Shown in pieces: positions 34,701-42,340 of a stretch of 64,000 nucleotides of DNA. A model generated the notes under the pieces. The model searched no databases. It was not told the DNA's origin and saw only the letters and a program-made list of their open reading frames with translations. The position numbers and the translations under genes are program-made. Source of the DNA: CAIYOL01 sp964494805 (lineage in GTDB: Bacteria > Planctomycetota > Phycisphaerae > Sedimentisphaerales > Anaerobacaceae); assembly GCA_964494805.1 (NCBI GenBank), contig CAZBST010000013.1, forward strand, positions 1-64,000, read 5' to 3'. The stretch's first letter is position 1, and each line of letters begins with the position of its first letter.

Positions 34701-34708
34701 TTCATCAT
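31703..34708 (-). CDS. Large secreted BNR-type protein with C-terminal dockerin-like segment
   Basis: A signal peptide (residues 1-31, TPVLFVTILLTVVIPARPALS) leads into an N-terminal beta-sandwich of about 200 residues, an Fn3-like module (PSPANGAEDIPISADLSW, SYDVYFGTDS), and a BNR_4-like propeller beginning WCWYQDEKIIYD and including GGDDHNMGALWIRPDRRYLH. BNR_4 members include polysaccharide lyases of the ulvan-lyase type and uncharacterised sialidase-fold proteins; the substrate cannot be inferred. The C-terminus has a calcium-binding dockerin motif, DLNRDGKVNLKDFAILGQGW, then a second weaker one. It is likely secreted or surface-attached for polysaccharide use, in line with the GH43 and esterase genes at 8-11 kb. 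Confidence 0.88.
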   Translation of the reverse strand: MMKRAVNLQKTPVLFVTILLTVVIPARPALSQTPLKIDFTRTGGPVYAGWEGYFADHEVLSSFVTQSYSAFGTTIYITPTWAAGAVNETSQMYDRGDGVWTDANDLLRDWIGTDARTDGDPMTLTIEGLPAGAYAWKSYHHDTLDQTGLFDVTINDAVSSFTITNIDISSTQYDGINHLADVTVFDTNIISNGTDPVSLVFHCQASSGPVSVVFFLMNGFELDEGDVDPNKALRPSPANGAEDIPISADLSWLAPFGYTPSSYDVYFGTDSNAHNNPKHTVYTNSYDPPGNLSFGTTYYWAVDSNNAGTIFPGDDWSFTTMVPVEVGDYVTGNMMLINDNAGWCWYQDEKIIYDPVNGSIITSTSGQGYGLDDGSGRGNDVDATTFNIATGKRTRVKACDRGGDDHNMGALWIRPDRRYLHIYTGHNADDNSYYRTTLYPKDSSTWSNELYYNWVNISGLPDDTNITYSNVLYLSAEGSGNGRLYNITRGFGRNPQISYSDNRGAYWHYGGRLSVPSGSSSYSNGYYKFNSNGVDRIDFITTEHHPRDYNNSIYHGYIKGGKSYNSYGEVVDDNIFDQNSPTPEDFTPVFLAGPQVADSCHTAWTAELELDSQGHPVCLFTTRYGTDPYGNGSGQATIGAADHRIFYARFNGSAWNYTQLSKMGTGLHLPEQDYTGIGCIHPNDANLIYISTYFDPRDDTELANHEIFKGVTNDNGASWEWTQITTDSTVRNLRPAIPKWDADNTAVFWLRGYYPYSVTGPAPQSNYDQVLVGMIDRENEKTGRVRYTDADGSNTTDANGSPFSPTGPSDSAGATDNLWHEYTIYGNAGSCFTAGDSGTEDAPALKTAITGLPDGTYDVFAYFWSDPEADWGVRGGFASDANMLNFNKQSSQHAEATQFFGSVEVVEDEAILYRVYIGRKEISGGASIDVYIDDYDGSFTNGPTHTTYDGVGAAIVIPKDGDLNRDGKVNLKDFAILGQGWLTIYDIDILADITNNWLSGT

Positions 34709-34793
34709 TTTCTACCCCCTCGTTATATTGACTATACACAATTTGCCCGAAAAAAGCAAGGATTTTCTCTCATTTCCAATCCTAACTCCTGTC

Positions 34794-35543
34794 CTATGAA
34801 CTTAGTACGTATTTTGCCATTTTAGGCTTGCGGTGGAGGATTTCCGTAAAGTGTTTAACTAAAACCTGTTGTATTTCGTTGAGTGTTTTTTCCTGCGCTT
34901 CTGCAATCAATTTAGCGTTAGCTAAACAATCAGCCGCATTGTTAGTTAGTTTAATTTTGTCCGGGAAGCTTGCTTCGCAATCTCCACAAATGAAGCCGTT
35001 GGCGGAACTGCTGAAGTAAAATTCGTGACTCGTGACCTGTGACCCATGACTCGTTTTGCAGTTTGCGCAGGCGTTCAATATAGGCATCAGGCCGATTTCC
35101 TTGAGCAAGGTCAGTTGGAACAGTATCAGCAGCGATAACGCTTTTCGATTCTCGATACTTGATTCTCGATGCTCGTTTTGCAAAAACTGTAGAAAACTAT
35201 CGAAAAGCTGCGGATGAGGGTCGTAGTCGTGCGTCAGAGCGTTTATAAGTTCCGCTCCGAAAAGGCAGCAATTCAACGCAAAGAGATTATTGGCCAAATC
35301 GGTGAAGCTGGGCTGCTGCTGGAATTCTGTCAGGGTTGCGAGCTTTTCTCTGCTCGAATCGGAGAAAACAATCTGGCCATACGAGAAAACTTCTATCGGC
35401 CCATCGAACGCCGATTTAGGCCGTTTAGAGCCTTTGGCAATAGCGCTAATCTTGCCGGCTGTTCTGGTGAAAAGTGTTACTATCTGAGATGTTTCAGAGT
35501 AATCCGTTACCCGTATGCAAATAGCTGTATCTTTGGTCAGCAT
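34794..35543 (-). CDS. recO: RecO, recombination mediator protein
   Basis: RecO helps load RecA on SSB-coated DNA. The N-terminal OB-fold contains TDYSETSQIVTLFTRTAGKIS and AKGSKRPKSAF, typical of the family. A helical middle follows, and the C-terminal zinc module has Cys159 and Cys162 (CANC) and Cys186 and Cys189 (CGDC). Two segments derive from 7-bp arrays: residues about 123-133 (EHRESSIENRK) and 164-173 (TSHGSQVTSH), the latter between the two Cys pairs. The length of 249 residues is normal. It begins 13 bases after ybeY in the same operon. Confidence 0.93.
   Translation of the reverse strand: MLTKDTAICIRVTDYSETSQIVTLFTRTAGKISAIAKGSKRPKSAFDGPIEVFSYGQIVFSDSSREKLATLTEFQQQPSFTDLANNLFALNCCLFGAELINALTHDYDPHPQLFDSFLQFLQNEHRESSIENRKALSLLILFQLTLLKEIGLMPILNACANCKTSHGSQVTSHEFYFSSSANGFICGDCEASFPDKIKLTNNAADCLANAKLIAEAQEKTLNEIQQVLVKHFTEILHRKPKMAKYVLSS
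35024..35053. repeat. Heptamer array inside recO, zinc module
   Basis: Plus-strand units CGTGACT, CGTGACC, TGTGACC, CATGACT and a partial CG run in 7-bp register. On the coding strand they give TSHGSQVTSHE between the two Cys pairs of RecO. Confidence 0.88.
35145..35175. repeat. Heptamer array inside recO, helical region
   Basis: Plus-strand units (TCGATT), CTCGATA, CTTGATT, CTCGATG and CTCG run in 7-bp register. The unit is the complement of the tilS array unit, so on both coding strands the arrays read as xATCGAG. The encoded residues are EHRESSIEN. Confidence 0.86.
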
Positions 35544-35556
35544 AGAAGATTATTTT

Positions 35557-36030
35557 TCATCCCCCGTTATATATGGGGCCGTAACCGAGCTGCTGTAGGA
35601 TTTGGTTTTCGGCATTGTGCATTTTCTCAGCCTGTTTTTTTGTGGAATCATCGAATCCGAGGTTGTGCAGCAGGCCGTGGGTTATGTAAAGTGCCAACTC
35701 CGCTTCACTTGAGTGGCCCCGCAGCTTTGCATATCTAACAGCCATTTCACCGTTGGCGACAATTTCAAACGATTTAATGGAGTTTTTTTTATTCTCGGAT
35801 AAGTTGAAGCTTAGACAGTCGGTAGGGCGGTCCTGATTCAAAAATTGCTTGTTTAGTTTTCGGATTTGGGTGTCGTCAACTATTGCTATACTAATTGTTG
35901 CTTTTGAAAGCTTAAAACGATTACAGACAGCCTTGACTATTTTTTTTAGTTTTGGCGGGTGGATATCTATATTTTTGAAATTTTTAGCGATTTGGACAAC
36001 GAAATCCGGCTTTTGCTTGGCAGAGGCCAT
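35557..36030 (-). CDS. ybeY: YbeY, endoribonuclease for rRNA maturation
   Basis: YbeY is a metal-dependent RNase needed for 16S rRNA 3' end maturation and ribosome quality control. The family motif H-x3-H-x5-H appears as HGLLHNLGFDD: His118 and His122 are present but the third ligand is Asp128 instead of His. The conserved Arg/Asp region is DRPTDCLSFNL. The length of 157 residues is normal. It sits 5 bases after the 7TM-HD gene and two genes after phoH, the common phoH-HD-ybeY order, which supports the assignment despite the altered ligand. Confidence 0.92.
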   Translation of the reverse strand: MASAKQKPDFVVQIAKNFKNIDIHPPKLKKIVKAVCNRFKLSKATISIAIVDDTQIRKLNKQFLNQDRPTDCLSFNLSENKKNSIKSFEIVANGEMAVRYAKLRGHSSEAELALYITHGLLHNLGFDDSTKKQAEKMHNAENQILQQLGYGPIYNGG

Positions 36031-36035
36031 AATTT

Positions 36036-37700
36036 TCAGGTGGTTTCCTGCTCGGTTTGCTCAGGTTTTTGCTCGTCAGGCTCAGGTTGTGATTCTTTTT
36101 TTGTTTTCGCCGTAGGGCGTCCTGCAGATTCGGGGCTTTCTGTTTTGTGATTTGTGGGTTTGGCTTGTGGTTCTTTGGCGGAACGGTTTCCTTGCGGAGA
36201 AGGCTGCTTCGACTCAGAGTCCAGCTTTGGATATGCGATTCGGCCGTGATGATGTGCTGCGAGAGTTTTAGCCATACTTGCTTCTATCAGGCTTAGCTCG
36301 CGCAAGGACAGATCGCATTCATCGAATTGGCCGTCCTGCAGACGTTTCATAGCCATATTGTGTATCGTTGACTCTATTCTTGTCGGTGTTATTTCGGTTA
36401 AGGCCCTAACGGCGCCTTCGACGGCATCGGCCAGCATTACAATGGCGGCTTCTTTTGTTCGCGGCTTGGGGCCGGCGTATCTAAATTCGCTTTCAGAAGG
36501 CAGGGGAGAGCCGTCAGATTCTTTTTCATCGTGTTTCTTCCTGGCTTCGTTGTAGAAATATTCAATCAGTGTTGTGCCATGGTGCGTTTCGATAAATTGT
36601 CGCAGCACTGAAGGCAGGCGGTATTCCCTGGCCATTTCTATTCCGTCTTTTACGTGGCCTACGATAATCAATTGGCTCATTGCGGGTGAGAGTTCTTTAT
36701 GGCGGCTCATAAAGCTCGGTTCGTTTTCGGTGAAGTAGCTGGGTTTGTTGATTTTTCCGATGTCATGGTAGTAGGCCCCGACCCTGCACAAAAGGCCGTT
36801 TCGGCCGATTGCCTCGGCGGCGGCTTCAGCGATAGAGCCCACCAGCAAGCTATGGCTGAATGTGCCCGGCGCTTCCATAGCGAGTTTCTTCAGTAACTCC
36901 TGATTCGCATCACTGTAGTCCAGCAGCGTCATACTTGTCGCTATGCGAAAGATTTTTTCAATGAGCGGCAGCAAACCTTGAATGAGTACGCCGACCGCAA
37001 GTGTGATGCCGGCGTGATAGCCTGCATTGCTGAAAATGTTACCAATCCGAGGGTGTTGTTCGGCAAAAAAGTCCAGAGAAGCCGCTGTTATGAACACTAT
37101 TACCGCGGCCAGAGCACTGACCTCGAGCAGTTTCATCCTTGTGCGGATTTCTCTTAAGGAAAAGCAGCAGGTGAAAGCGCCGGCAGCCATTGTCAAAAAC
37201 AGGTTGATATTTGATAGAGGCCTTGCGGCGAAATAGGCAAAGAGACAATAGAATATGCTCATACCTATTGCAAATCGCTGGTCATAGGCGATTGTCAAAA
37301 TGATAGCTGCCGTGACGGCGGTGCCGGTGGCCCACAAGGTTTGATTTGCCGCTAACACGCCGAGTTTGGTTGTGATTAACAGTAAGATAAACAGCCCTGC
37401 CAGAGCTGCGGCTCTGGCGTGGTTTTTTATTATTCGTGTTTGGTAGTGATGGATATAGAAAGCTGCACCAAGAGAAATCAGCACCACTATGATGGTTTTG
37501 GGTATCAGCTCAAGGTAGTGGGCCTGCTGGATTAGTTCGAACGAGAGAATAAAGACAAAAAAAACAATAAAAAGGGACATTAATGAGACCGAAATTAGAC
37601 GGTCGGCATTAGCGAACCGGCTTATTTGTGAAAGTCGCTCGATGGTTTTCTTCTCGCGCACCTGGCTTAGTCGCGGGCTTGTTTTTTTAAAAAACCACAT
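36036..37700 (-). CDS. 7TM membrane protein with intracellular HD hydrolase domain (PgpH-like)
   Basis: Proteins of this type degrade cyclic di-AMP (PgpH) or related nucleotides. Seven or eight membrane segments occupy residues 35-255. The HD domain begins SHSLLVGSIAEAAAE (His283) with YYHDIGKINKP (His312-Asp313) and continues through SHKELSP- and HHGTTLIEYFYNEA-like motifs. The large extracytoplasmic 7TMR-HDED domain of PgpH is absent, so the protein is shorter (554 residues). The last 60 or so residues are a Pro/Glu/Lys-rich disordered tail. The gene lies between phoH and ybeY, as in many bacteria. Confidence 0.92.
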   Translation of the reverse strand: MWFFKKTSPRLSQVREKKTIERLSQISRFANADRLISVSLMSLFIVFFVFILSFELIQQAHYLELIPKTIIVVLISLGAAFYIHHYQTRIIKNHARAAALAGLFILLLITTKLGVLAANQTLWATGTAVTAAIILTIAYDQRFAIGMSIFYCLFAYFAARPLSNINLFLTMAAGAFTCCFSLREIRTRMKLLEVSALAAVIVFITAASLDFFAEQHPRIGNIFSNAGYHAGITLAVGVLIQGLLPLIEKIFRIATSMTLLDYSDANQELLKKLAMEAPGTFSHSLLVGSIAEAAAEAIGRNGLLCRVGAYYHDIGKINKPSYFTENEPSFMSRHKELSPAMSQLIIVGHVKDGIEMAREYRLPSVLRQFIETHHGTTLIEYFYNEARKKHDEKESDGSPLPSESEFRYAGPKPRTKEAAIVMLADAVEGAVRALTEITPTRIESTIHNMAMKRLQDGQFDECDLSLRELSLIEASMAKTLAAHHHGRIAYPKLDSESKQPSPQGNRSAKEPQAKPTNHKTESPESAGRPTAKTKKESQPEPDEQKPEQTEQETT

Positions 37701-37745
37701 TTATTTACTTTACTTTCATTATATAAGGTTGCGAAAAAGGTAGGG

Positions 37746-38702
37746 CTATTTTTCGCTTTGCCTTTTAGTTTTTGCCTTTTTTTTGTAGGCCCGCACGATA
37801 TTCTGAACCAGTCGGTGTCGCACAATATCTATCTGTGTCAACTCTGCAAAACCTATACCTTTTATCCGCCGCAGCGTTTCAATGGCTTCCACCATTCCAC
37901 TTTTTTGGCCGGCACCCAGGTCGATCTGAGTTATGTCGCCTGTTACTATCATTTTGGAGCCGTGGCCCAGTCTGGTCAAGACCATCAGCATTTGCAGGGC
38001 TGAAGTGTTTTGTGCTTCATCGCAGATAACGGCGGCTTCGTTTAGAGTTCGGCCACGCATAAAAGCAAGCGGAATGATTTCGATGATGTCCAGTTCCATA
38101 AATTTCTTCATCTGGTCGAAATCCATCATATCTTCGAGAGCATCAAAGAGCGGGCGAAGATATGGATTTACCTTTGCCTGGATGTCACCGGGCAGGAAGC
38201 CAAGTTTCTCGCCGGCTTCTACAGCCGGACGGGCGAGGATGATTTTTCTAATTTGTTTTTTCTTAAGCATCGAGACTGCAACTGCGACGGCCAGGTATGT
38301 TTTGCCGGTTCCAGCGGGTCCTATACAAAATGTAAGGTCATTGGCCAGCATTGTTTCGACGTACTTTAGCTGTCCCTTTGTGGACGGCTCGATAACCTTT
38401 TTGTGGGAATACACGGTAATGGCCTCGCTGGTTTCGGCAGTTACGGTCGAGTCATCTTGAGCAAGTAGGGCGTTTACATCTGCGCTGGTAAGTGAGCCGT
38501 ATTTGATTAATCGCTTTTCCATTTTGTCTATAATTTCGGCGGCTCTGTTTACGTTTTCGGCTTTGCCTGTAATTATTAAATTAGACTGGCGGGCGGTAAT
38601 CTGGACGCCGATGGATTGGCGCAAAAGACGAAGGTGGCTGTCGGCAGGGCCGAACAACTCGAGCTGCTTACCAGGTGAATCTAATTGTATGGTAACTTCC
38701 AA
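37746..38702 (-). CDS. phoH: PhoH-family ATPase
   Basis: PhoH-like proteins are predicted RNA helicase or ATPase partners of YbeY in RNA processing. The N-terminal KH-like part (residues 1-65) is followed by a P-loop domain: Walker A GPAGTGKT (128-135), LARPAVEAGEKLGFLPGD, and Walker B with ICDEAQNTS, then GDITQIDLG. The length of 318 residues is typical. It lies 10 bases after cdsA and 45 bases before the 7TM-HD gene on the same strand. Confidence 0.96.
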   Translation of the reverse strand: MEVTIQLDSPGKQLELFGPADSHLRLLRQSIGVQITARQSNLIITGKAENVNRAAEIIDKMEKRLIKYGSLTSADVNALLAQDDSTVTAETSEAITVYSHKKVIEPSTKGQLKYVETMLANDLTFCIGPAGTGKTYLAVAVAVSMLKKKQIRKIILARPAVEAGEKLGFLPGDIQAKVNPYLRPLFDALEDMMDFDQMKKFMELDIIEIIPLAFMRGRTLNEAAVICDEAQNTSALQMLMVLTRLGHGSKMIVTGDITQIDLGAGQKSGMVEAIETLRRIKGIGFAELTQIDIVRHRLVQNIVRAYKKKAKTKRQSEK

Positions 38703-38711
38703 AGTTTTTCT

Positions 38712-39569
38712 CTATCGATAGCTGAACATAAAGAACAAATATGCAAACGGTGCCGCCAGCAGCAGTGAATCAAGAATGTCCAGTATTCCACCGAAGCCCG
38801 GCACAGCGATTGCCGAATCTTTTTGCCTTGCGTCTCGCTTTATCATAGACTCAACCAAATCGCCCATTTGGCCGATAAAGGCAAAACAACAGCCAAAGAT
38901 TACTGCTAACCACCAAACCATTATATCACAACTTATGGCAAAGAGAATAGCGACTATAGTTGCGGTTGCTACGGCACCGGCCATACCTTCCCAGCTCTTG
39001 CCGGGGCTGATTTCAGGCGAAAATTTGTGCTTGCCAAAAAGACTTCCAAACGAGTAAGCTCCTATGTCGGCAGACTTTACAACAAAAACAAACATTAGCA
39101 ATGCCCAGGGGCCGAAGTCAATTCGCACGCCAAGTGCGAAAGAACCTAAAAGCCCAAGATAAATAATGGAAAAATAGCTTACTCCGCAATTAGCCAGCAC
39201 TTCTGAGGTGCCATAGCGGATATATTGATATAAGAGCAATGCCATCAATGCAAATGCGGGGATGAAATATAGACAAATCCTGGGTTCGATTTGGAGAAAT
39301 TGCGGCCAGTACCAGCTGGTTGCGAGTAAAATCGATGCAATGATTGTAACGGGGCTGAAAATCTTTAAATTTTTTGCCGCGGCGAGTTTTGATAATTCCA
39401 GTTGGGCAGGGATTACTAATAAGGCAATGAGGATGCAAAGAAACGTTCCCTGCACCGGTTTGTCGGCTGCTGAGGCTGTCAGGGTGCCGTCCAGCCAGCC
39501 GTCGAAAACTACTATGGCGGCAAAAGATACCGTCATCAATGTACCAAAAACCAATCTATATTTGAGCAT
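38712..39569 (-). CDS. cdsA: Phosphatidate cytidylyltransferase
   Basis: CdsA makes CDP-diacylglycerol, the precursor of bacterial phospholipids. The 285 residues form about eight transmembrane helices. The C-terminal CDP-alcohol signature is present in a variant form: SMIKRDARQKDSAIAVPGFG then GILDILDSLL, with Phe replacing the usual His of PGHGG and Ile replacing Arg of DRxD. I believe similar changes occur in other planctomycete CdsA proteins, so this may be lineage-typical. It lies between uppS and phoH in the same direction. Confidence 0.92.
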   Translation of the reverse strand: MLKYRLVFGTLMTVSFAAIVVFDGWLDGTLTASAADKPVQGTFLCILIALLVIPAQLELSKLAAAKNLKIFSPVTIIASILLATSWYWPQFLQIEPRICLYFIPAFALMALLLYQYIRYGTSEVLANCGVSYFSIIYLGLLGSFALGVRIDFGPWALLMFVFVVKSADIGAYSFGSLFGKHKFSPEISPGKSWEGMAGAVATATIVAILFAISCDIMVWWLAVIFGCCFAFIGQMGDLVESMIKRDARQKDSAIAVPGFGGILDILDSLLLAAPFAYLFFMFSYR

Positions 39570-39612
39570 AAATAAGATTATCCGGGTATCAGATAGACTT
39601 TTTCCCGGTCTC

Positions 39613-39655
39613 CTGATTCTCTAATACCCTTCATCCTGATTTTCTGATATCCTTC
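39613..39655. repeat. 8-bp-period array at the 3' end of uppS
   Basis: The sequence runs in an approximately 8-bp register: CTGATTCT, CTAATACC, CTTCATCC, TGATTTTC, TGATATCC. It covers the uppS stop codon (39633-39631) and its last few codons, so the C-terminal residues KDIRKSG of UppS are repeat-encoded. Confidence 0.55.
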
Positions 39656-40413
39656 TTTGCGATATCACCGAAACGTCGATTTCGCTTTGCGTAAGCGAGT
39701 ATCGCCTTTTCCAAATCTGACTTTTTGAAATCGGGCCAAAGGGTATTTGTAACATAGAATTCACTATATGAGATTTGCCAGAGCAGGAAGTTACTGATTC
39801 TCATCTCATTTGCGGTTCGTATTAAAAGATCCGGTTCAGCCAGGCCGGCGGTGTATAGATGCCGGCTTATGCACTGTTCATCAATATCTTTGAGAGCAAG
39901 CTGTCCCTTTTTGTATTTTTGAGCAATTTTTTTTGCTGCATCTGTAATCTCGACTCTGCCTCCGTAGTTTAACGCCAGGGCAAGTATCATACCTGTATTG
40001 GTTTTTGTTAATTCTATGGTTTTAGCGAGTTCTTTTTTTACCGAAAGAGGCAGTTGAGCCACCCTGCCGAGGTGAACCAGCTTTACATTATTTTTCATAA
40101 GCGTAGGGCGAATATGGGTGAGGTATTGGGTGTAGAGGTGCATCAGGGAATTGACTTCTGTTTTGGGCCTTTTCCAGTTTTCTATGCTGAAGGAGTATAA
40201 AGTCAAAGATTCGATACCGAAGTCAACGCAGTGCTGGGCTATTTTTTCGACTGTTTTTGCGCCCTGGCGATGCCCTATAGCTCGCGGCAGATTTTTCCCC
40301 TGTGCCCATCGGCCATTACCGTCCATAATTATGGCGATATGGCGGGGCATCTGCTGGGTCATTAAGCCGAGACGTTTGGCAGTTTTTTTAAGTTTTTCTT
40401 CGATGCTTCTCAT
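39631..40413 (-). CDS. uppS: Isoprenyl transferase (undecaprenyl diphosphate synthase)
   Basis: UppS builds the C55 lipid carrier for peptidoglycan. The catalytic motif is IAIIMDGNGRWAQGKNLPRA followed by GHRQGAKTVEKI. The C-terminal signature is LIRTANEMRISNFLLWQ, where the usual RTGGE is RTANE. The length of 260 residues is normal. The C-terminus ends in a repeat-encoded tail and the upstream region contains a weak heptamer run. It is followed by cdsA, a frequent neighbour. Confidence 0.96.
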   Translation of the reverse strand: MRSIEEKLKKTAKRLGLMTQQMPRHIAIIMDGNGRWAQGKNLPRAIGHRQGAKTVEKIAQHCVDFGIESLTLYSFSIENWKRPKTEVNSLMHLYTQYLTHIRPTLMKNNVKLVHLGRVAQLPLSVKKELAKTIELTKTNTGMILALALNYGGRVEITDAAKKIAQKYKKGQLALKDIDEQCISRHLYTAGLAEPDLLIRTANEMRISNFLLWQISYSEFYVTNTLWPDFKKSDLEKAILAYAKRNRRFGDIAKKDIRKSG

Positions 40414-40441
40414 AGTACGCAGCGTTTAGTACGTTTGCTAT
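40414..40441. repeat. Weak heptamer run upstream of uppS
   Basis: AGTACGC, AGCGTTT, AGTACGT and TTGCTAT follow in 7-bp register directly before the uppS start (40413 on the minus strand). Only two units are close matches, so this is the weakest of the arrays. Confidence 0.4.
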
Positions 40442-40450
40442 CTGCTGAAA

Positions 40451-41725
40451 TTATCTGAATATTGTTTGTGTTCGTTCCGGGCCAACCCCGATAATTGTGA
40501 TGGGTATTTTAACCAGTTTTTCGATAAGATGGATAAAGTTTTGGGCTTCGGCAGGTAAATTGTGAAAATCATTTACTTCGCCAAGAGCAATATCCCAGCC
40601 GGGGACGGTTTCATAAATGGGGCTTGCCTGTGAAAGTCTGGTTGTATTCGCAGGAAAGAAGGAAGTTTCTTTTCCGTTAATTTTATATGCCCTGCAGATG
40701 TTTATTTCTTTCAAGCCGGTGAGGGTGTCAAGATGCATCAGAGCCACCGAATCGATAGCGCCGATGGTTGCGGCGTAGGATACCGCTACGGCATCGAACC
40801 AGCCGCATCGGCGGGGTCGGCCTGTGGTAGTGCCGTATTCGTGTCCTTTGTCGCGAATATATTGACCGACTTCGTTATCTTGTTCTGTAGGAAAAGGGCC
40901 GGCACCGACTCTCGTTGTATAGGCCTTGGCTACGCCAATGAACTTATCAACCACCTTGGCCGGCACACCGCAACCCACTGACATACCAAGAGCGCTTGAA
41001 TTTGAGCTGGTTACATACGGAAAAGTGCCGTGGTCCAGGTCTAATAGTGTTCCCTGAGCGCCTTCAAAGAGGACAGATTTACCATCGACAATTGATTTGT
41101 GCAAAAATTCGGTAGTATCAGTTATAAATGGTAGAAGTTTATCAGCATAAGATTTACACTTTTCGAAGATTTCATCAGCGTTTATCGGCTCAGCGTTATA
41201 AATGGCTGCGAAGAGTTTGTTTTTGTATCCGACAATGGTTTGCAGTTTGGCTTTGAGTTTTTTGAGGTCTCTTAAATCGGACATACGCACCGCATAACTT
41301 CTGCCGACCTTGTCCGCGTAACAGGGACCAATACCTCGAATGGTTGTGCCGATTTTGTTTTTGCCGAGGGATTCTTCGCGCAGCCGGTCCTCTTTTTTGT
41401 GATAATCCAAAACGACGTGAGCGTTTTCGCTTATAAGCAGACGTCCCTTTAGCGTGATACTTTTTTGGGCCAGAGTCTCAATTTCCTTCAGAAGTGTGTC
41501 AGGATCAACCACCACGGCATTTGTGATTACGCAGACGATATTCGGTCGAATCGAACCGCTGGGCAAAAGGTGTAAAGCAAACCTGTTGCCGTCTATGACA
41601 ACGGTGTGGCCGGCATTGGCACCTCCATTGAATCTAACGACAATATCGCTGTGCTCGGCAAGGATATCAATAACCTTGCCCTTGCCCTCGTCGCCCCATT
41701 GCAATCCGACAATACAAGAATTCAT
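40451..41725 (-). CDS. purA: Adenylosuccinate synthetase
   Basis: PurA joins IMP and aspartate in AMP synthesis. The N-terminal P-loop-like motif is QWGDEGKGKVID, then GGANAGHTV, the IMP site GTTIRGIGPCYADK and the C-terminal GTP-binding region. The aspartate loop reads GTTTGRPRRCGW. The length of 424 residues is normal. It begins 115 bases after the next gene and is the first gene of the run towards recO. Confidence 0.98.
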   Translation of the reverse strand: MNSCIVGLQWGDEGKGKVIDILAEHSDIVVRFNGGANAGHTVVIDGNRFALHLLPSGSIRPNIVCVITNAVVVDPDTLLKEIETLAQKSITLKGRLLISENAHVVLDYHKKEDRLREESLGKNKIGTTIRGIGPCYADKVGRSYAVRMSDLRDLKKLKAKLQTIVGYKNKLFAAIYNAEPINADEIFEKCKSYADKLLPFITDTTEFLHKSIVDGKSVLFEGAQGTLLDLDHGTFPYVTSSNSSALGMSVGCGVPAKVVDKFIGVAKAYTTRVGAGPFPTEQDNEVGQYIRDKGHEYGTTTGRPRRCGWFDAVAVSYAATIGAIDSVALMHLDTLTGLKEINICRAYKINGKETSFFPANTTRLSQASPIYETVPGWDIALGEVNDFHNLPAEAQNFIHLIEKLVKIPITIIGVGPERTQTIFR

Positions 41726-41812
41726 TAGCGTCCACTTCTCAAAATATGTTGTCAGTGGCCCCCAAAAATAAACCGCAACAGTTCAGTAGCATAGTCCATT
41801 GCGGTTAACTAA

Positions 41813-41833
41813 TTAGATTTTAGATTTTATTTC
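41813..41833. repeat. Short heptamer run 3' of the 159-residue gene
   Basis: TTAGATT, TTAGATT and TTATTTC follow in 7-bp register, 8 bases downstream of the stop of the minus-strand membrane protein gene. Confidence 0.5.
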
Positions 41834-41840
41834 AGTAATT

Positions 41841-42320
41841 TCAACTAATTTTTGCAACGAGTTTATCCAGGACAGCTGCCAGGTTATCATAGGCTTTATC
41901 ACTTATTTTGCGGTTAACTTCGCTGCCATCTTTATTTTTATATGTGATGAGAAAAAAGCCCTTCGAATCAAAGTCGGTTTTGTCTATTTTTTGTATGGAA
42001 TCGTAAGGAATTTTTTCTTTGTCACTAATGACAAGTTCGTTTTCATCAGCCAAAAGTTTTTTGTCTTTGAGGGTCCATAACCGCCCCATCAGGACAGCGG
42101 CGAGAGCAACGAGAAAAATTGGGGCTGTTCGGTTGAATATCATTGTATCGTCAGGCTGACCCTCTTTTACATGTTTTTCATAGAAGCTGGTACGATGTGA
42201 CCATTCGTATTTGCTCAAATAGCCGTCGTAGGCAAAAATGATTGCAAAAATAATGCAGGCAGCGGCATAGATTTTGAGATTGTTCTTTCTGAATTTGCTT
42301 ACCGGTGCTTCAATAGCCAT
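41841..42320 (-). CDS. Two-helix membrane protein with small C-terminal domain
   Basis: Two transmembrane segments (IYAAACIIFAIIFAYDGYL near residue 20 and IFLVALAAVLMGRLW near residue 75) precede a soluble domain of about 80 residues: LVISDKEKIPYDSIQKIDKT then GFFLITYKNKDGSE. The strand pattern resembles a PH-like or bPH fold, but this is not certain. It lies 20 bases downstream of the 252-residue gene on the same strand. No function is recognised. Confidence 0.8.
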   Translation of the reverse strand: MAIEAPVSKFRKNNLKIYAAACIIFAIIFAYDGYLSKYEWSHRTSFYEKHVKEGQPDDTMIFNRTAPIFLVALAAVLMGRLWTLKDKKLLADENELVISDKEKIPYDSIQKIDKTDFDSKGFFLITYKNKDGSEVNRKISDKAYDNLAAVLDKLVAKIS

Positions 42321-42340
42321 TCTAACGTCCTTCCTTTAGT

